Part shown: in pieces, positions 1-11,740 of the stretch
How the letters are laid out: every line of letters begins with the position of its first letter
Numbering within the stretch: position 1 is the stretch's first letter
Source of the DNA: Epiperipatus broadwayi
Taxonomy: Eukaryota; Onychophora; Udeonychophora; Euonychophora; Peripatidae
Assembly (NCBI GenBank): GCA_028023455.1
Contig: JAQFVV010012536.1
Coordinates: 1,322,001 to 1,386,000 of the forward strand
DNA: 64,000 bases
Direction: 5' to 3'
Made by a program: the position numbers and the translations under genes
The notes under the pieces: generated by a model
Databases searched by the model: none
What the model saw: only the letters and a program-made list of their open reading frames with translations
What the model was told of the DNA's origin: nothing

Positions 1-1310
1 AAACCTGATGCCAAAACATTTTAAATAATGCAAACTATGTGTGAAAGTGAAACCATCAGTCACAAGAATATTGTCATGTGGTGTTCATGATTTTGTGCAT
101 GAAGGAGAGAGCATTAGAGATGGTCTACCATATGATATAACTCATAATCTAGATATACTAACATCTTAAATTTTTTGTGTTAGATAGCAAAACTATGTTA
201 CCATGTAATACATGTGGGTTTACCTAAGATGCTGCAACCCACTTGAAGAGAGAACCAGTCACCTTTTTAGTAGTTCATAGTGCATATTTAGCTTTCACTC
301 AAGTTTTAGATTTAGAATGAGAACTTAAAAGAATAATAATTTGAAAAATGGGTACAGTTGTTTGGAATATGTATTGAAACTGTCAATAGCTGTTATTACT
401 TTTATATTAGTTGAACACTGTTTTGCTTTCCCTTAAATTTTTATATTTCAAAAACTTTTTTTTGTCTCAAAACTAGCCTTTCAATTTATTTTAAAATAAA
501 TAAATAAATAATTTGTTTATACATGAGCATGAGTAGGATTATGTCATTAAAAAGATGGCAAAAAAGGACAACTCAATTATTAAACTTCATCTCAAGAAAT
601 TATGAATGGCATAGAAAATATCTATATATGAAGTAGATGGATGACTTGTGAAAAAAGATGCTATACATCAGGAAACTAAATTAAAGTTGAAGAGACATTC
701 ATTCTGAACTTGTGTGATCATGATTGAAAATCATGCATGTAAATAACCATTTTAATGGTGTTTTTCTATGTATTTTTTAAATAACTTTTAGCTGTGATGT
801 AAGCAGGTAAAGAACCAATTGAAGATTGGCTTCTAATCAAGACAATAGAATATTATAATCAAAATAGTGATATTGATTTCCACTGAGGTACTTAGAGCAA
901 TATCTTAAATTTTATTAAGAAGTAGTATTTAAAGCTTCATCATAAAGTAATGAAGTCTCTTAATAATAAGATATTGCTAACTTTTTAAAGTCCAAATTGC
1001 ATTTATTCATCATATTAAAATATATTACTAATATCTTCTCTAGAAAATATATATACATATATAAAAATAAATAAGAAGGGTTTTATAGATCAATTGTAGT
1101 ACTTGATATGACTTTGGCTTCGATTTAGGCCAAGTAAAGTCGAAAATTTTGACATTTTATTTAGACTTGGTATCTCCCCCCCCCTTACCCTAAAGAATAT
1201 AGCCTATTTGAAACCTATTAAAACATTTTTTTATTAGGCAGTAAATTGGTATCTAATTATTCCTAAGTAGAGATAAAAATAAACATAAAAAAACAACATT
1301 CAAACCTTCA
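1..1310. other. AT-rich DNA, nothing recognised
   Basis: I see no gene, RNA or clear repeat here. It holds short A and T runs and a C-rich tract near 1176-1184. It could be intronic or intergenic. Confidence 0.5.
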
Positions 1311-1368
1311 CCACGTGTTAATTTGCAATCCTTCTTGTAATACTTTCTATTTCATTAGAGACTATACT

Positions 1369-1790
1369 CTCCATTCAATAGCGCCACTCAATGCAAGCCA
1401 TAGCAAACAATGGATGTAAAAAGGTTTGTGCATAAAATCCCTATCTAGTGCCTACTCATCCAATATCCCTGGATTCGTTTCTAGCTTATGGCTAATGAGC
1501 TTGAATTGAAAACATTATTGTGTTTTCATTTTGGACTCAAAGCTTTATAGTTAACTAATAACTGAAAACATGGCTGCTGGAGGATTCCATTAGATTCTAA
1601 GATTTAGGTGCAGTACTCTCAGATCCAAGAATTGTAACTGATGAAAATCACAAGATAGAAAGTAGTCTAGGGATAATGGATAAGTTGGCACTAGATGGGG
1701 ATTTTATGCACAAACCTTCTTGCATCCATTGATTACTCTGGTTTGCACTGAGTGGCACTACTGTATGGAGATTTTAGCCTCTGTGTAAAT
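1369..1790. repeat. Foldback element, family H3 (decayed copy)
   Basis: A long imperfect inverted repeat. The left arm reads ATCCCTATCTAGTGCCTACTC and the right arm carries its reverse complement, ending in GTGGCACTACTGTATGGAGA. The same arms recur near 28.4, 36.0, 40.0 and 62.8 kb. A decayed hammerhead core lies on the plus strand: CTGATGA at 1638-1644 and GAAA at 1658-1661, followed by GTC. The family's flank motif GTGATCATGTGACGTTTAATGG follows at about 1816. Confidence 0.7.
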
Positions 1791-1839
1791 TAGCTTGTGT
1801 AAGCTTAAAGAATGGTGATCATGTGACGTTTAATGGTTT

Positions 1840-3060
1840 AATTTTTTTTTCATTATTATTGTAAAAGCTACTACAAGAAATCATTTTCCTTTCAGTAAAC
1901 CATTTAAAGACAGCTATAATGATCTTCAGCTATACAAGGTTTGTAACTGTGGAAAACGCTTGAGTTTAAGATCCATAGACTGTTGCCCCATTCGAATACC
2001 TTATGAACTCCTGAACAATATAATCATCCTATTATTTTTTTCAATGTTTTTTTTTTCTATGGTGTAACAATAAAATAATGAGCTATTTATTACCAACAGC
2101 TGAATGATTATTATTTGATGCGATATCATGTTGGCAAGAGACTCTTTAGAGTCATCTCATCTGCATTTGAAAAATTAAACACACACTCGTGTGTATATAG
2201 TGCAATTACAAATTGTACTTTTATTCACAAGAATAATCATTATGGTTTTTAATATTCATTGCTCTTTTCACTTTTTTTTAATCACATTATCTTTCGAGCG
2301 TTTTATTGATTATATCATTTTTTCCTGCTTGAACAATTATTACTTTATTTTCCTTTCCAGATCATTCTATTATTATTTTGCCATTTGCCACTAGATGTAC
2401 GCCATCCAGTGAGCAATAAGTGAATTAATTCTATCAATCTTTGCTCCTCCACAATAACGAGGAGAAAATTTACGTCTACATTATCGCAGTTTTGTAATTT
2501 TATTAATTATAGTGAATCAACTAGTTTTAAAGTAATATCGACATTGACTCAACAGCCAAACCGCAACATGATTCGATTTATTATGTTCTTTTTAGCGGCG
2601 ACGAACAAATTTTCTGGCAATTTACTTAGTAATAACATAAATTTTTTTGATGGCGAACTATCAAGTCTTTATCAAAAAGCCTGGAAGCTTGCCTCTACAG
2701 CGCAATGAATACTATTTAGAGCTTAGAGAATAAACAAAAACAAGCATAATTATGTGATTTGCTTTAGACTGTCTGTCAATATTAATGATATTTATATTAA
2801 AACTGCAGGAAGCGAAAACTAAGTTACATTTCGGGATTTTATAAGATTACATAGAAATATTTCTATAAGAAAGTGTGGCGTAAAATATTGATAAATGCGA
2901 TCTGGCAATTGTATTGATATATAGAATATAAATATGACATTTATATTCTGTATTCAAATTATATATAAGAGAGAGCTTATTTTAAAAAACTCTTTAAAAA
3001 TTTATATTTATATAAAAATTTATACAGCGCTTACGAAGATAATTATAAGATGTTAAACAT
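1840..3060. other. AT-rich DNA, nothing recognised
   Basis: No feature supported. The 67-codon open frame at 2191-2394 has low-complexity, Phe/Ile/Tyr-rich composition as expected by chance in AT-rich DNA. Confidence 0.45.
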
Positions 3061-3069
3061 TTTAGTAAA

Positions 3070-3355
3070 AGTGATATTACTCTTTGTCTGAAGGTTTGTG
3101 ATGATTGTATATTATTAGATGTGATATGTTGAACTATTTCCATCATCTATGAATGAATGTTGAATGTATAGAAAATTTTAAACTTTATTTAAACTTTCCA
3201 AATACAAACTTATTAATAATAAGACAACACCGGTAAGTTTAAATAAAGTTTAAAATTTTCTATACTTTCAACATTCACTCATAGATGATAGAAATAGTCC
3301 AACATATCACATCTGATATTACTTTTGTTTTCCTGAAGGTTTGTGATGATGGTGT
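3070..3355. repeat. Foldback (inverted) repeat, ~285 bp
   Basis: Left arm about 3105-3202 and right arm about 3232-3320 are reverse complements: both contain the AGTTTAAATAAAGTTTAAAA type core and the CATCTATGA / TCATAGATGA segment. Direct copies of CTGAAGGTTTGTGATGAT sit at both outer edges (near 3089 and 3336). A diverged relative lies at 60610-60760. Non-coding; probably a MITE-like or foldback element. Confidence 0.7.
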
Positions 3356-3484
3356 TCTAGTTGTATTTTTATATTGGATTATTTCCAGCTTTCTCTTTTC
3401 TCAATTTTTTTTCGATATATACTGAAAGACAAAAGAAACTGATTGAGACAGTTACATATAATACGTAAATATTTTACAAACAAT

Positions 3485-3730
3485 AGATATAATTAGATAT
3501 GATTTGAATCCAGGTTTCCAAGCTCCCTTCGGTCATCTAATCCATCTTATACAACTGATAGACATGATCATATAGATGTGAAAAAAATAAATGATCTCCA
3601 ATAGGTGGATTTCATGCTGAATCAGCACTCATCAGTTGATCCTGGTCAACTCCCACACATATATGTGTAATCAGTTCTCAGTTTATATTAAGATAGCAAA
3701 TTAAATGGACAGGCTTCAAACTTGAAAAAC
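3485..3730 (-). repeat. Dispersed repeat, family H4 (partial copy)
   Basis: Matches the ~330-bp repeat at 57.0, 58.0 and 58.5 kb over the segments around the CAGCACTCATCAGTTG block, the CACACATATA block and the ATTAAGATAGC...AATGGACAGGC block. It contains a hammerhead ribozyme on the minus strand (annotated separately). A small H3 end fragment (ATTGATTACTCTGG...GGCACTACTATATGGAGAG) follows at 3737-3786. Confidence 0.7.
3597..3641 (-). ncRNA. Hammerhead ribozyme, type I, H4 repeat
   Basis: On the minus strand, CUGAUGA (3630-3636) is followed by a stem II of GUGCUG / CAGCAU with a 3-nt loop, then GAAA, then a short stem III region ending in a CUA cleavage triplet, then UUGG. Stem I is short (about 4 bp, with one G-U). 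All conserved core bases are present. The very short stem III is usual for hammerheads in animal retroelements, which tend to cleave as dimers. Activity is inferred. Confidence 0.65.
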
Positions 3731-4559
3731 GTAAACCATTGATTACTCTGGTTGGCATTGAGTGGCACTACTATATGGAGAGTTTTGTCTATTTTAATAA
3801 CTAAAAATGTAGAAGAAAAATTGAAAAACAAAAAATTAAAACATTTTATTATTATAATTTTTTAGCATGTATATTTTTTTGACAACTTAAGATTCGAACA
3901 TGAGATAGATTCACCGGTGGTCTTTTAATTCTTTGTAGCCATATATTCGGCAGTCACTATATGCTTTATAGTTTATATTTTGCTCACATTTATATTTTAT
4001 TAATGAAGTAGATACGCCCAATGACCTTAGGTTGAGGGTATCTATTAATGAAACTTCAACTGCATCTAAGAAGATCAAAATCCACTCAGTTTTATTAGCT
4101 TTATTTTAATGAATATTATCAAATTTATATTTAAAAATTACACAATGATTTGTCTAGATATAAAATCACTCTTTGCAAATAGCTTTATACATATTGTATT
4201 GATTTTAAAAGATTTTAAAATTTTAAACCCATACTTTTATCATTACTAATAATAACCGTCAGAGCTTTTTTAAGCTTATAATTCAGTTATAAGAATAGAA
4301 AAAAGAAATTTAGTTTTACTGTAGTATCCTGTTTTCAATTATTTAAATCTACCTTTAGTCAGACAACTAAATATTTTATATAAGCACTTGATGAATGATG
4401 AAAAAAAGGAATTTTTGCTTGAGAAATAATGTGTAAAAAAATCAGGTAAATTATAAAATTAAAGAAAAGTAACCTAATTTATAAAATACAGGTTATTAAT
4501 ATTTTGTTGTTGTTGTGGTTTTTTCCTTTAATTTTAAAGGATATTTTATTGCTTGGGAG

Positions 4560-5020
4560 CACTGGAAGTCCAGATTAAAATCGATCTGGGATGTTACTAT
4601 GTTCCAGATTAAGACAGTTTAAGGGTTGTTAAATGCAATTTATCCACTCTACATTGAACACTTTTTTTAGCAAAATCTATTATTGTATATATGGGCGCAC
4701 ACATTCTTATGTTTTTACTGTCCTGCCATCTTCTTCAGAGCCACTTTTACTTTAATTTTTTTAAAGTAAAAAACTTTTTTTTTTCCTTTTAAAAAATTAA
4801 AGTAAAAATGGATCTGAAAAAGACTGCAGAACAGTCTAAACATAAGATTGTGTATCAGTCAAAACATAAGATTGTGTATGCATATATAATCAATAAAAGT
4901 TTTTGCTAAAAAGTGTATAGTGACTCTGAAGAAAACTGCAGGACAGTCGAAACATAAGATTGTGAATGCATATATGTACAATAAAAAGTTTTTGTTAAAA
5001 AGTGTTCAAATTACAATGGA
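4560..5020. repeat. Inverted and tandem repeat with CTGAAGA...GAAA hairpin
   Basis: Three related copies of about 110 bp. One is inverted (TCTTCAG at 4732-4738) and two are direct (CTGAAAA at 4813 and CTGAAGA at 4926-4932). Each has a short hairpin such as ACTG-CAGGA-CAGT followed by GAAAC or a decayed form, then the CATAAGATTGTG block and an AAAAGT-rich tail. The CTGANGA-hairpin-GAAA order resembles a hammerhead core and the sequence just downstream of the GIY-YIG remnant at 11.3 kb. I infer fragments of Penelope-type 3' ends. Confidence 0.55.
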
Positions 5021-5483
5021 TGAATTGCATTTATATAAAATATTACAGTAAAATAAAGGAAGTGTCAATTTTGATAATATTTTAGATGGGTTGTTTGTTT
5101 TTTTTTCATGGAAATAAGATTCTCTAACAACAAAACCTAAGAGAGAAAGAATAAAAATCACAAATTAAAATGTTACATGTATTTTATTTCAAAAAATAAA
5201 ACCTTTATTATAATTAACTCTTTGAATGCTGATTATTTTATTGGTTGAGTGAGGTAAAAGTCTAAACTTTTAATTGGTCAATTCACAAACTCAATATCAA
5301 AATATATTCATCTTTTAATATTATATTCACTTTAGTTTCATTTGTAAAAAGTATATTAATAATTTGTCAGGTTATGAAAGTGAACGAAAGTTTTTTCAAA
5401 AATAAATTTATATTTATAATTATAAAAATATTCGATAGCGGCAAATCTAAAATGAATGTTACTCACCAACTAAAAAGTGTTGC

Positions 5484-5865
5484 TGACGTCAGTGATTTCT
5501 TTCCCAATTTTACATTGTGGAAAAGTAAGTTATTTTTAATAAAATCTTAACTATTTTTCTAAAATAATTTATTTTTAGCATATTTTATCAAAATAATTTA
5601 TAATATATCAAAAAATACTTTTAAAATAGTCTAAAACATTCGTTTATCACTTTCGAAATGAAACCAAAGAAATCGTAACGATTTAGTTATTGCCAAGCTT
5701 AACAGCCAATCAGCATCAAGGATGGACTGCCCTCTTCCTTTGTTATACTTAAACTTTGAATACTATTGATTTTTTACTTGTAAAATAATTCAGAAGAGGG
5801 CAGCATCTTACGGAACTTTTTTTAACCTTTAAAAAAAACGCAAAATCTTAACGGTAGCATTAAAA
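5484..5865 (+). promoter_or_regulatory. Promoter-like region: CRE and CCAAT motifs
   Basis: A perfect palindromic CRE (TGACGTCA) lies at 5484-5491 and a CCAAT motif (AGCCAATCAG) at 5704-5713. GCCCTCTTC (5729-5737) and GAAGAGGGC (5793-5801) form an inverted pair. These sit in a stretch less AT-rich than its surroundings, just upstream of a short ATG frame at 5866. Motif matches alone are weak evidence. Confidence 0.3.
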
Positions 5866-5931
5866 ATGACGGAATTCGAGCGACTTGAAGCCATCTCCAT
5901 TTTTAGTCACAATGATCACAGAATTGATTAA
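5866..5931 (+). CDS. Possible short coding segment (21 codons), unknown
   Basis: The frame begins ATG-ACG-GAA and encodes a mixed-composition peptide starting MTEFERLEAIS, with none of the Ile/Tyr/Lys low complexity typical of chance frames here. The stop TAA (5929-5931) falls where the palindromic MITE at 5930-6088 begins, so the original frame may have been cut by that insertion. CRE and CCAAT motifs lie upstream. I do not recognise the peptide. It could equally be chance. Confidence 0.25.
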   Translation: MTEFERLEAISIFSHNDHRID

Positions 5932-6088
5932 AAGTAATATATATTAAAACTATAACCTTAAGACCATGCACCTGAAAAATGACAGTAGAGACCTCTATGA
6001 ATCTTGATGTTAAGATTTGTAGAGGTCCCTACTGTTGTTTTGACAGGTACATGGTCTTAAGGTTATAGTTTTAATATATATTACTTTA
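5930..6088. mobile_element. Palindromic MITE (~160 bp)
   Basis: Near-perfect inverted repeat with arms of about 75 bp: the left arm begins AAAGTAATATATATTAAAAC and the right arm ends with its complement. The arms also share the AGACC...GGTC-type blocks around a small central loop. No coding capacity. A decayed relative (AGAGGTCCCTACTATCAC...GAGGTTACAGC) is visible at about 52000-52060. Confidence 0.75.
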
Positions 6089-6369
6089 TATAATGAGTGT
6101 GAGTGTGTTCTTAACAAATTTAATTATTATAATTAAAAGTGTAATTTATTTTGAAGTGATAACTTTTTGACAGCACTACAATTCTAAACATATAATCCTT
6201 ACTTAATAATCTTCAAAATTCGTGAATGCATAAAAAGTGTTCATGATAAAGAGATTCCACTTTAGATATCTGATTATATGAACTTTTACTGATTAATTAA
6301 TATTAAGAAGTACTATTGCCGTAAATTAACTGCAATATTATAAATTAATCCATTTTATAGCATGAGCTG

Positions 6370-6480
6370 ATTGTGTAAGCATGCGTAACCAACAGAGATA
6401 AGTTGGTAGTAACAACCAGATCCTTAGACTAGCTTCTGGCTATTGGTTTTCATCAGTGAGAAACAGTAGATGACAAAATT
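6370..6480 (-). repeat. H3 repeat relic with decayed hammerhead
   Basis: Contains AGACTAGCTTCTGGCTATTGG followed by TTTTCATCAGTGAGAA, which on the minus strand reads as a hammerhead core CTGATGA...GAAG...CTAGTC. The GAAA box is mutated (GAAG), so it is probably inactive. Confidence 0.5.
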
Positions 6481-6949
6481 GTTAGTTTACACGTTAAAGG
6501 TAGAACATTTCAAATACCAATTAATAATATTTACATCAATGTGACACTGCTTAAAAAAACTAAAACAGCCCCTAAATATTTTTATCAATTTCATCCCCAA
6601 AACTCGGTATACATCAAGAATTTCATATAAAAACAATATGCGGTTATAATTTCTTATGGTAAAAAAATATATAACAAACATTGAATACTCAACACTAAAA
6701 AAAGTTAGAAATAAATATATATGTATACGTTGTAATAGTACAAGAATGATAAGGATGGAGAAGAAAGATTTTAGTATGCCTCATGAATTGAGGTGCCAAT
6801 TGCAATAGTATAAAACTAGCCTAAACATTAGATGCCAATTGTAATAGTACAAAAACGTTAATAGTGATAAGGTGTATGTTGACCAGTTCACATTCAAGCC
6901 CTCAATTAGAAGCTTCAAAGTCTAATAGTATAAAATATATAAAGTGATA

Positions 6950-7060
6950 ATATATAGGGTATATAAACACAGACTTTCACAAGATCCAGCACTCTACCTC
7001 ATAACACTGATACACTTAAACACACATATGTCGAAAAGATAAATAATAATAGATTTCATT
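6950..7060 (-). repeat. H4 repeat relic
   Basis: Shares the ACAGACTTTCAC, CTCATAACACTGATACAC and GAAAAGATAAATAATA blocks with the H4 copies at 57-58.8 kb. The ribozyme core is no longer recognisable. Confidence 0.5.
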
Positions 7061-7910
7061 ATAATTCTACAAATCTGTATACACCAATCCATATTGTTAC
7101 CACACAAGATTCTTTCTAAATAACAGATAGGTTTACAACTTCAAATTGTAACGAAATAAAATGTTTACAACGCTAAAGTTATGCAAAAATAGAGTATACA
7201 ATATATAACTTATCTGACATACTCCACGCGATGTGCCAAATTACAATGATATAAAAAATAAGTCTATACTTCAAATGGCCCTACAAAGTACAATATCCAA
7301 ATCATAATAACATTAAATAGATAAAGATTCTTATTTAATACTTTAGAATATGGCTAGCAAATTGTAACAGATTATTCTTTAAATTAACAAAGCTTAAACA
7401 TGAATCACCAAATTATAACTAACTATAATAACCATGGTGTGAGAGTGACCTATTTTAAAGCAATTTATTAAAAACTTAACATTTAAATTACACATAGACT
7501 ACATCGATAAACTTCAAATTTAAACAATCTAAATCGTTCGAATTATTATAATCAAATACCAATCTCAATACATACAGCTATCAATTTTATAACAACATAA
7601 AATTATCATTTTTATGATTAAATAACAAATTATTATCATTTATATATCCAATAAGTAATAAATTAAAACGATATACTAGCATTTAATTATAATAGCCTTT
7701 GTTTACCTTGAATAAATTTAGATACTTATGTCTTACAAATTATAAAACTAGTTCAAATACAGATTTTATCCAAAATAACTATTATATATAACTATTAAAA
7801 TAAATATAATGATCTTTAATTTAGTTATCAAACATCTAGTTATAATAAATTACTTACTTAATCTGTTGAGGTTACTAGATATTAATTTATTACATTAATT
7901 ATACATAACT

Positions 7911-8078
<168 letters not shown>

Positions 8079-8724
8079 TGAATTTATCAGAAAGTGATAC
8101 ATAACATTGTATATATATATTTTACCAAACCAACTGCTATATCCTTGAACTATTTTATAATTATCCATTGGACGAAGTGGAGGTGTAAACAGTATATAAA
8201 CACTAAATATTAATATTTTATTAGTCAGTAAGTTTGCGTAACTAATTGAAATGATTACGGAATCAAGTTTAGTTGTTTAACTGAATTAATATTTATTAAT
8301 AATAAATATAAAAATGATAAATAAATAATAAAACATTTATAATATAGATTCCAATTACATATCGTGAAGCACGTCCTTCATCCGAATTAGTATGAATAAA
8401 AAAGGTACTTACACAGTACTGATTCGTTTAACTTATGTCTATTATATAATATAAAGAATTGTTGTTATACATAAAGGTTGTTGCACACACACACACACGC
8501 AATTAAAATACAAGAAAGCTAATGATAATTATATAATTTTTACATTACAATAATTTATGAAATTGAATTAAAATAAGTGTGGTTATTCACTTAATTTATT
8601 TACAAAATATAAAATCGATAAATAGTTATACTATAATCATCCAAGTTCTTCATTACGCACATCATGGATATTAAGATAATATGCAGATGTTATTACTATG
8701 TGATTATTCATATAATATAAGAAT

Positions 8725-9012
8725 ATGGATGGGATGCTCACCAACACGCATTAGCCAGCGTGGGGAGTTTATCGGCTTTTTACCTCTGAATTTAAGATCA
8801 AGAAACACCATGGTCTTTCTTCTCAGTTGCCTGATAAGGCAGAATCAATGTATGTGTAAATAATAAATATTTTTTTAATAGATATATACAATAATGACAG
8901 ACAAAAATAAATAATGGCCCTTATTCCCAGGAGGCTGTTGGTGGCCGAAGGTGGAAGGTGCTAAGAATATCCTGATTTTCGACTGAGGCTGTCATTTGAT
9001 GACGACTTTTTA
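8725..9012 (+). other. GC-richer pocket before LINE remnant
   Basis: Two blocks (8725-8865 and 8915-9000) are clearly richer in G+C than their surroundings and lie directly 5' of the RTE endonuclease remnant. They may be the 5' untranslated part of that LINE. No homology is recognised. Confidence 0.25.
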
Positions 9013-9930
9013 TTTAGGTACTTACAACTGCAGATCATTTTCAAGTGAAAGAAGATTGCAAGAATTAGAAGACGAACATTATTATTGGACTTTGTGAAGT
9101 TAGAAGAAAAAGTGAAGAGACAATTGATTTAACAAGTAGACATGTACTCTACTATAAAGGCACACATATTGGAAATACAAGTGGAGTAGGATTCATTATA
9201 TATAAAAAGTGGAAGAACAACATTGTGGAGATTGATGGTGTATTGGGCAGAGGGACAAGATTAGTTATACAACTTAATAGCAGATACCAAATGCAGATGA
9301 TTCAGGTTTATGCCCCCAACAAGTTCTCCTAGTGATGTAATAGTAGAAGATTTTTATATGGATGTACAAAAGGTTTTTGATCAGAGTAAACAACATTTTA
9401 AAATTGTTATGGAAGACTTTAATGTTAGAATTGGTAAACAAATGAAAGATAAAAGTGTTGTAGATAATTTTGGTTGTGGTAATAGAAATGAGAGAGGTCA
9501 TAGACTTGTGGAGTTTGCAGAAAAAGAAAGTCTTTATATTATAAATTCTTTTTTTAAAAAAAATGTTAAAAGAAAATGGACATGGAAGCATCCAAATGAA
9601 GGTACAACAGAATTGGATTATATTTTGACTAATAGAAAATACATATTTCAAGATTGCAATGTTCTTAATAAATTTGACACAGGAAGTGATCATCAATTAG
9701 TAAGATGTAAAATACATGTTAATGCAAAACTAGAGAGATAAATATTATTAAGAAAAATAATATTTACAATTGATATTCCTAATCTTCAGAAATACTCTAA
9801 TGAATTTAAATTAGAACTTACAAATCGGTTTCAAGTATTAGTAGATTTCAAGCATGATTCAGATTTGAATGAAATTAATAAGAAAATAACTGATACACTT
9901 TTAAAAACTGCAACAAAGATAGCTAAATAT
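9012..9930 (+). pseudogene. RTE/BovB-type LINE, endonuclease-domain remnant
   Basis: The translated remains match the endonuclease/exonuclease/phosphatase (EEP) domain of RTE-clade LINEs, the family also called craniofacial development protein 2-like. Visible in order across frame breaks: TYNCRS near 9018, IIGLCEVRRK near 9085, VGFIIYKKW near 9190, IQVYAP near 9300, then in the frame of 9310-9741 the VMEDFNVRIGK block, NERGHRLVEFAE, WTWKHPN, LDYILTN and the GSDHQLVR catalytic-His motif. The usual catalytic GDFN is EDFN here. Frameshifts near 9080 and 9320 and a TAA at 9739-9741 break it. The EN-RT linker continues to about 9925, where the sequence turns into a Penelope-type RT in the same frame. 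Confidence 0.85.
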
Positions 9931-11250
9931 ATTGGTAAATTGTTACAAGATATGTTGGGTTTTGGAAGATATACAATTGCATCTTCTTATGAATTTGTTG
10001 ATACAATTAAAAATATAAAAATAAATGATAATGAACTGTTAGCTTCATTGGATGTAACGGAATTATATGGATCAATTGATCGTCTTGAATCTATAAATTT
10101 CATTGAAATTGAACTAATTAATATGTCTGTAAATAAACATTTAATAAATTTTATTATTGAATCACTAAAATTTATAAGTGATAATATTATTGCACCGTAT
10201 AATGATAGGTTTTATTAAATGGGTAAAGGATGGCCAATGGGATTACCTATGGTAGCACAAATTTGTAATTTTACATTGTCGAAATATGAAGATACTATAT
10301 TTAATTCTTATAAGTTTGAAGATATTAAAATTTATGCTAGATATGTTGATGATGTTTTTGTTTATGATCCTAAAGACATTATTGATGTTCTTTTATATAA
10401 TTTGAATAATTTAAACAATTTAAAATGGACTATTGAGAATGAACAAAATGGAAAAATAAAATTTATGGATTTACAAATATTTAGAGATGCTACTGATTTA
10501 AATTATAAATTAATTTTTAAACCTATTGGAGAAAGATGATATATTTATTTTAAATCACTTGTTCCAATGGTGCATAAAATGGCAAGTCTGAAATCGTTTT
10601 GCATCGCAAAGATAAATTGTGTAAATATAATAGTGATAAAATTATAAATATTGAACTCTTCGCAAATGAACTTTTAAAGGTTGGTTATGAGAAAAACCAA
10701 ATTTTGTATGCAAGAAATTCATTTAATAATAATAAGAGAGTTGGGTGTGGTACTTTAGATAATAAAAAATGGATATCTATGCCATTTATAAATAACATGC
10801 AATCTAAATTAATTAAGAATATATTTAAAGAAAAGTATAATGTTTCATTTTGTGTTCCTCCAGATGTTAATCGATTGATTAATAATTCTAAGAGTATAAT
10901 TCCTAAATTGCAAAGAAGTAATATAATTTATCAGATTTCATGTGGATGTCAGAAATTATATATCGGTGAATCGAGATGTTCTGTGGAGAAAAGATTGAAG
11001 GAGCATCAATTATTATATAATCGAATTAAAAATAATATTAATAGTCAATTTAATACAGCTTCAGTATTCTTTGACCATGAAAAGACTTGTAATTATAAGT
11101 TCAGATTTAATAATAGTGAAATAAAAAATATTAATGGAAGAAAGAAATCATAAAAAGAGGAAAATTAAAGAGGCAATTATGATTGATAACTATAAGGAAG
11201 TTGTTATTAATAAGCAAGCTGCAAATATGGCCATACACAGGTTATAGAAA
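9922..11250 (+). pseudogene. Penelope-like element: RT + GIY-YIG endonuclease, broken
   Basis: Encodes the two enzymatic domains of an EN+ Penelope-like element. RT: the conserved start IAKYIGKLL (about 9922), LASLDVTELYGSID near 10042-10080, GKGWPMGLPMV near 10222, and the YVDD catalytic box near 10343, followed by the KIKFMDLQIF block. A C-terminal GIY-YIG nuclease follows: IIYQISCGC near 10924, YIGES near 10961, KRLKEH near 10991, and the catalytic-Glu region ERNHKKRKIKEA near 11137. It is interrupted by TAA at 10216-10218, TGA at 10537-10539, a frameshift near 10595 and another near 11140. The N-terminal part of a full element is missing, replaced by the LINE endonuclease. Non-functional as it stands. 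Confidence 0.9.
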
Positions 11251-11293
11251 TATATGTAACATTAGGTATAAAAAATTTGAAATTCAGTTAAAG

Positions 11294-11320
11294 CTGACGA
11301 GGATTATCACATAATCGAAA
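11294..11320 (+). ncRNA. Hammerhead-like core after GIY-YIG domain
   Basis: CTGACGA (11294-11300), one base, then a 5-bp hairpin GATTA-TCACA-TAATC, then GAAA (11317-11320). The order CUGANGA-stem-GAAA is that of a hammerhead catalytic core, and Penelope-like elements are known to carry hammerheads. The extra base before stem II and the absence of a convincing stem I or cleavage triplet make activity doubtful. Confidence 0.4.
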
Positions 11321-11329
11321 GTGCTACAA

Positions 11330-11740
11330 AAGAATTTAAACTATAATATTATATTTACCGATAAAATTTCTTATATATTGTAACCATATATTTTAGTAGA
11401 AAATATATTAATTGATGTTACTAGTATAAAAATTTCTCTTTCTTCTTTTGGTGATTTGGTTGGCTTGATTCGCACTTGAACAGATTACTTTCTGATATTA
11501 TTTTAATAATTTTAAATTTGCTTTATTCCATATGCTAACTGATATCAAAACGTTTAACTTTTTAAAAATTTGACAACACATAAAAATTTGGTAAAATGTT
11601 ATTAAAAATAATATTTTATTTTCATTTATTTAAAGTAATCTTGAATTATTATTTCTATTGAATTAAAGTAAAACCATTTGTTCAATTAAAATAAATTATT
11701 AAAAATAAATACAATAATTACGTAGGCGTCTCAATGTAAT
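11330..11740. other. AT-rich DNA, nothing recognised
   Basis: Probably the 3' untranslated tail of the Penelope remnant followed by unique DNA. No further feature is visible. Confidence 0.35.

Noticed and set aside
11294-11320. Calling the post-GIY-YIG motif a full hammerhead
   Set aside because: An extra base precedes stem II and no convincing stem I or cleavage triplet is seen, so it is listed only as hammerhead-like.
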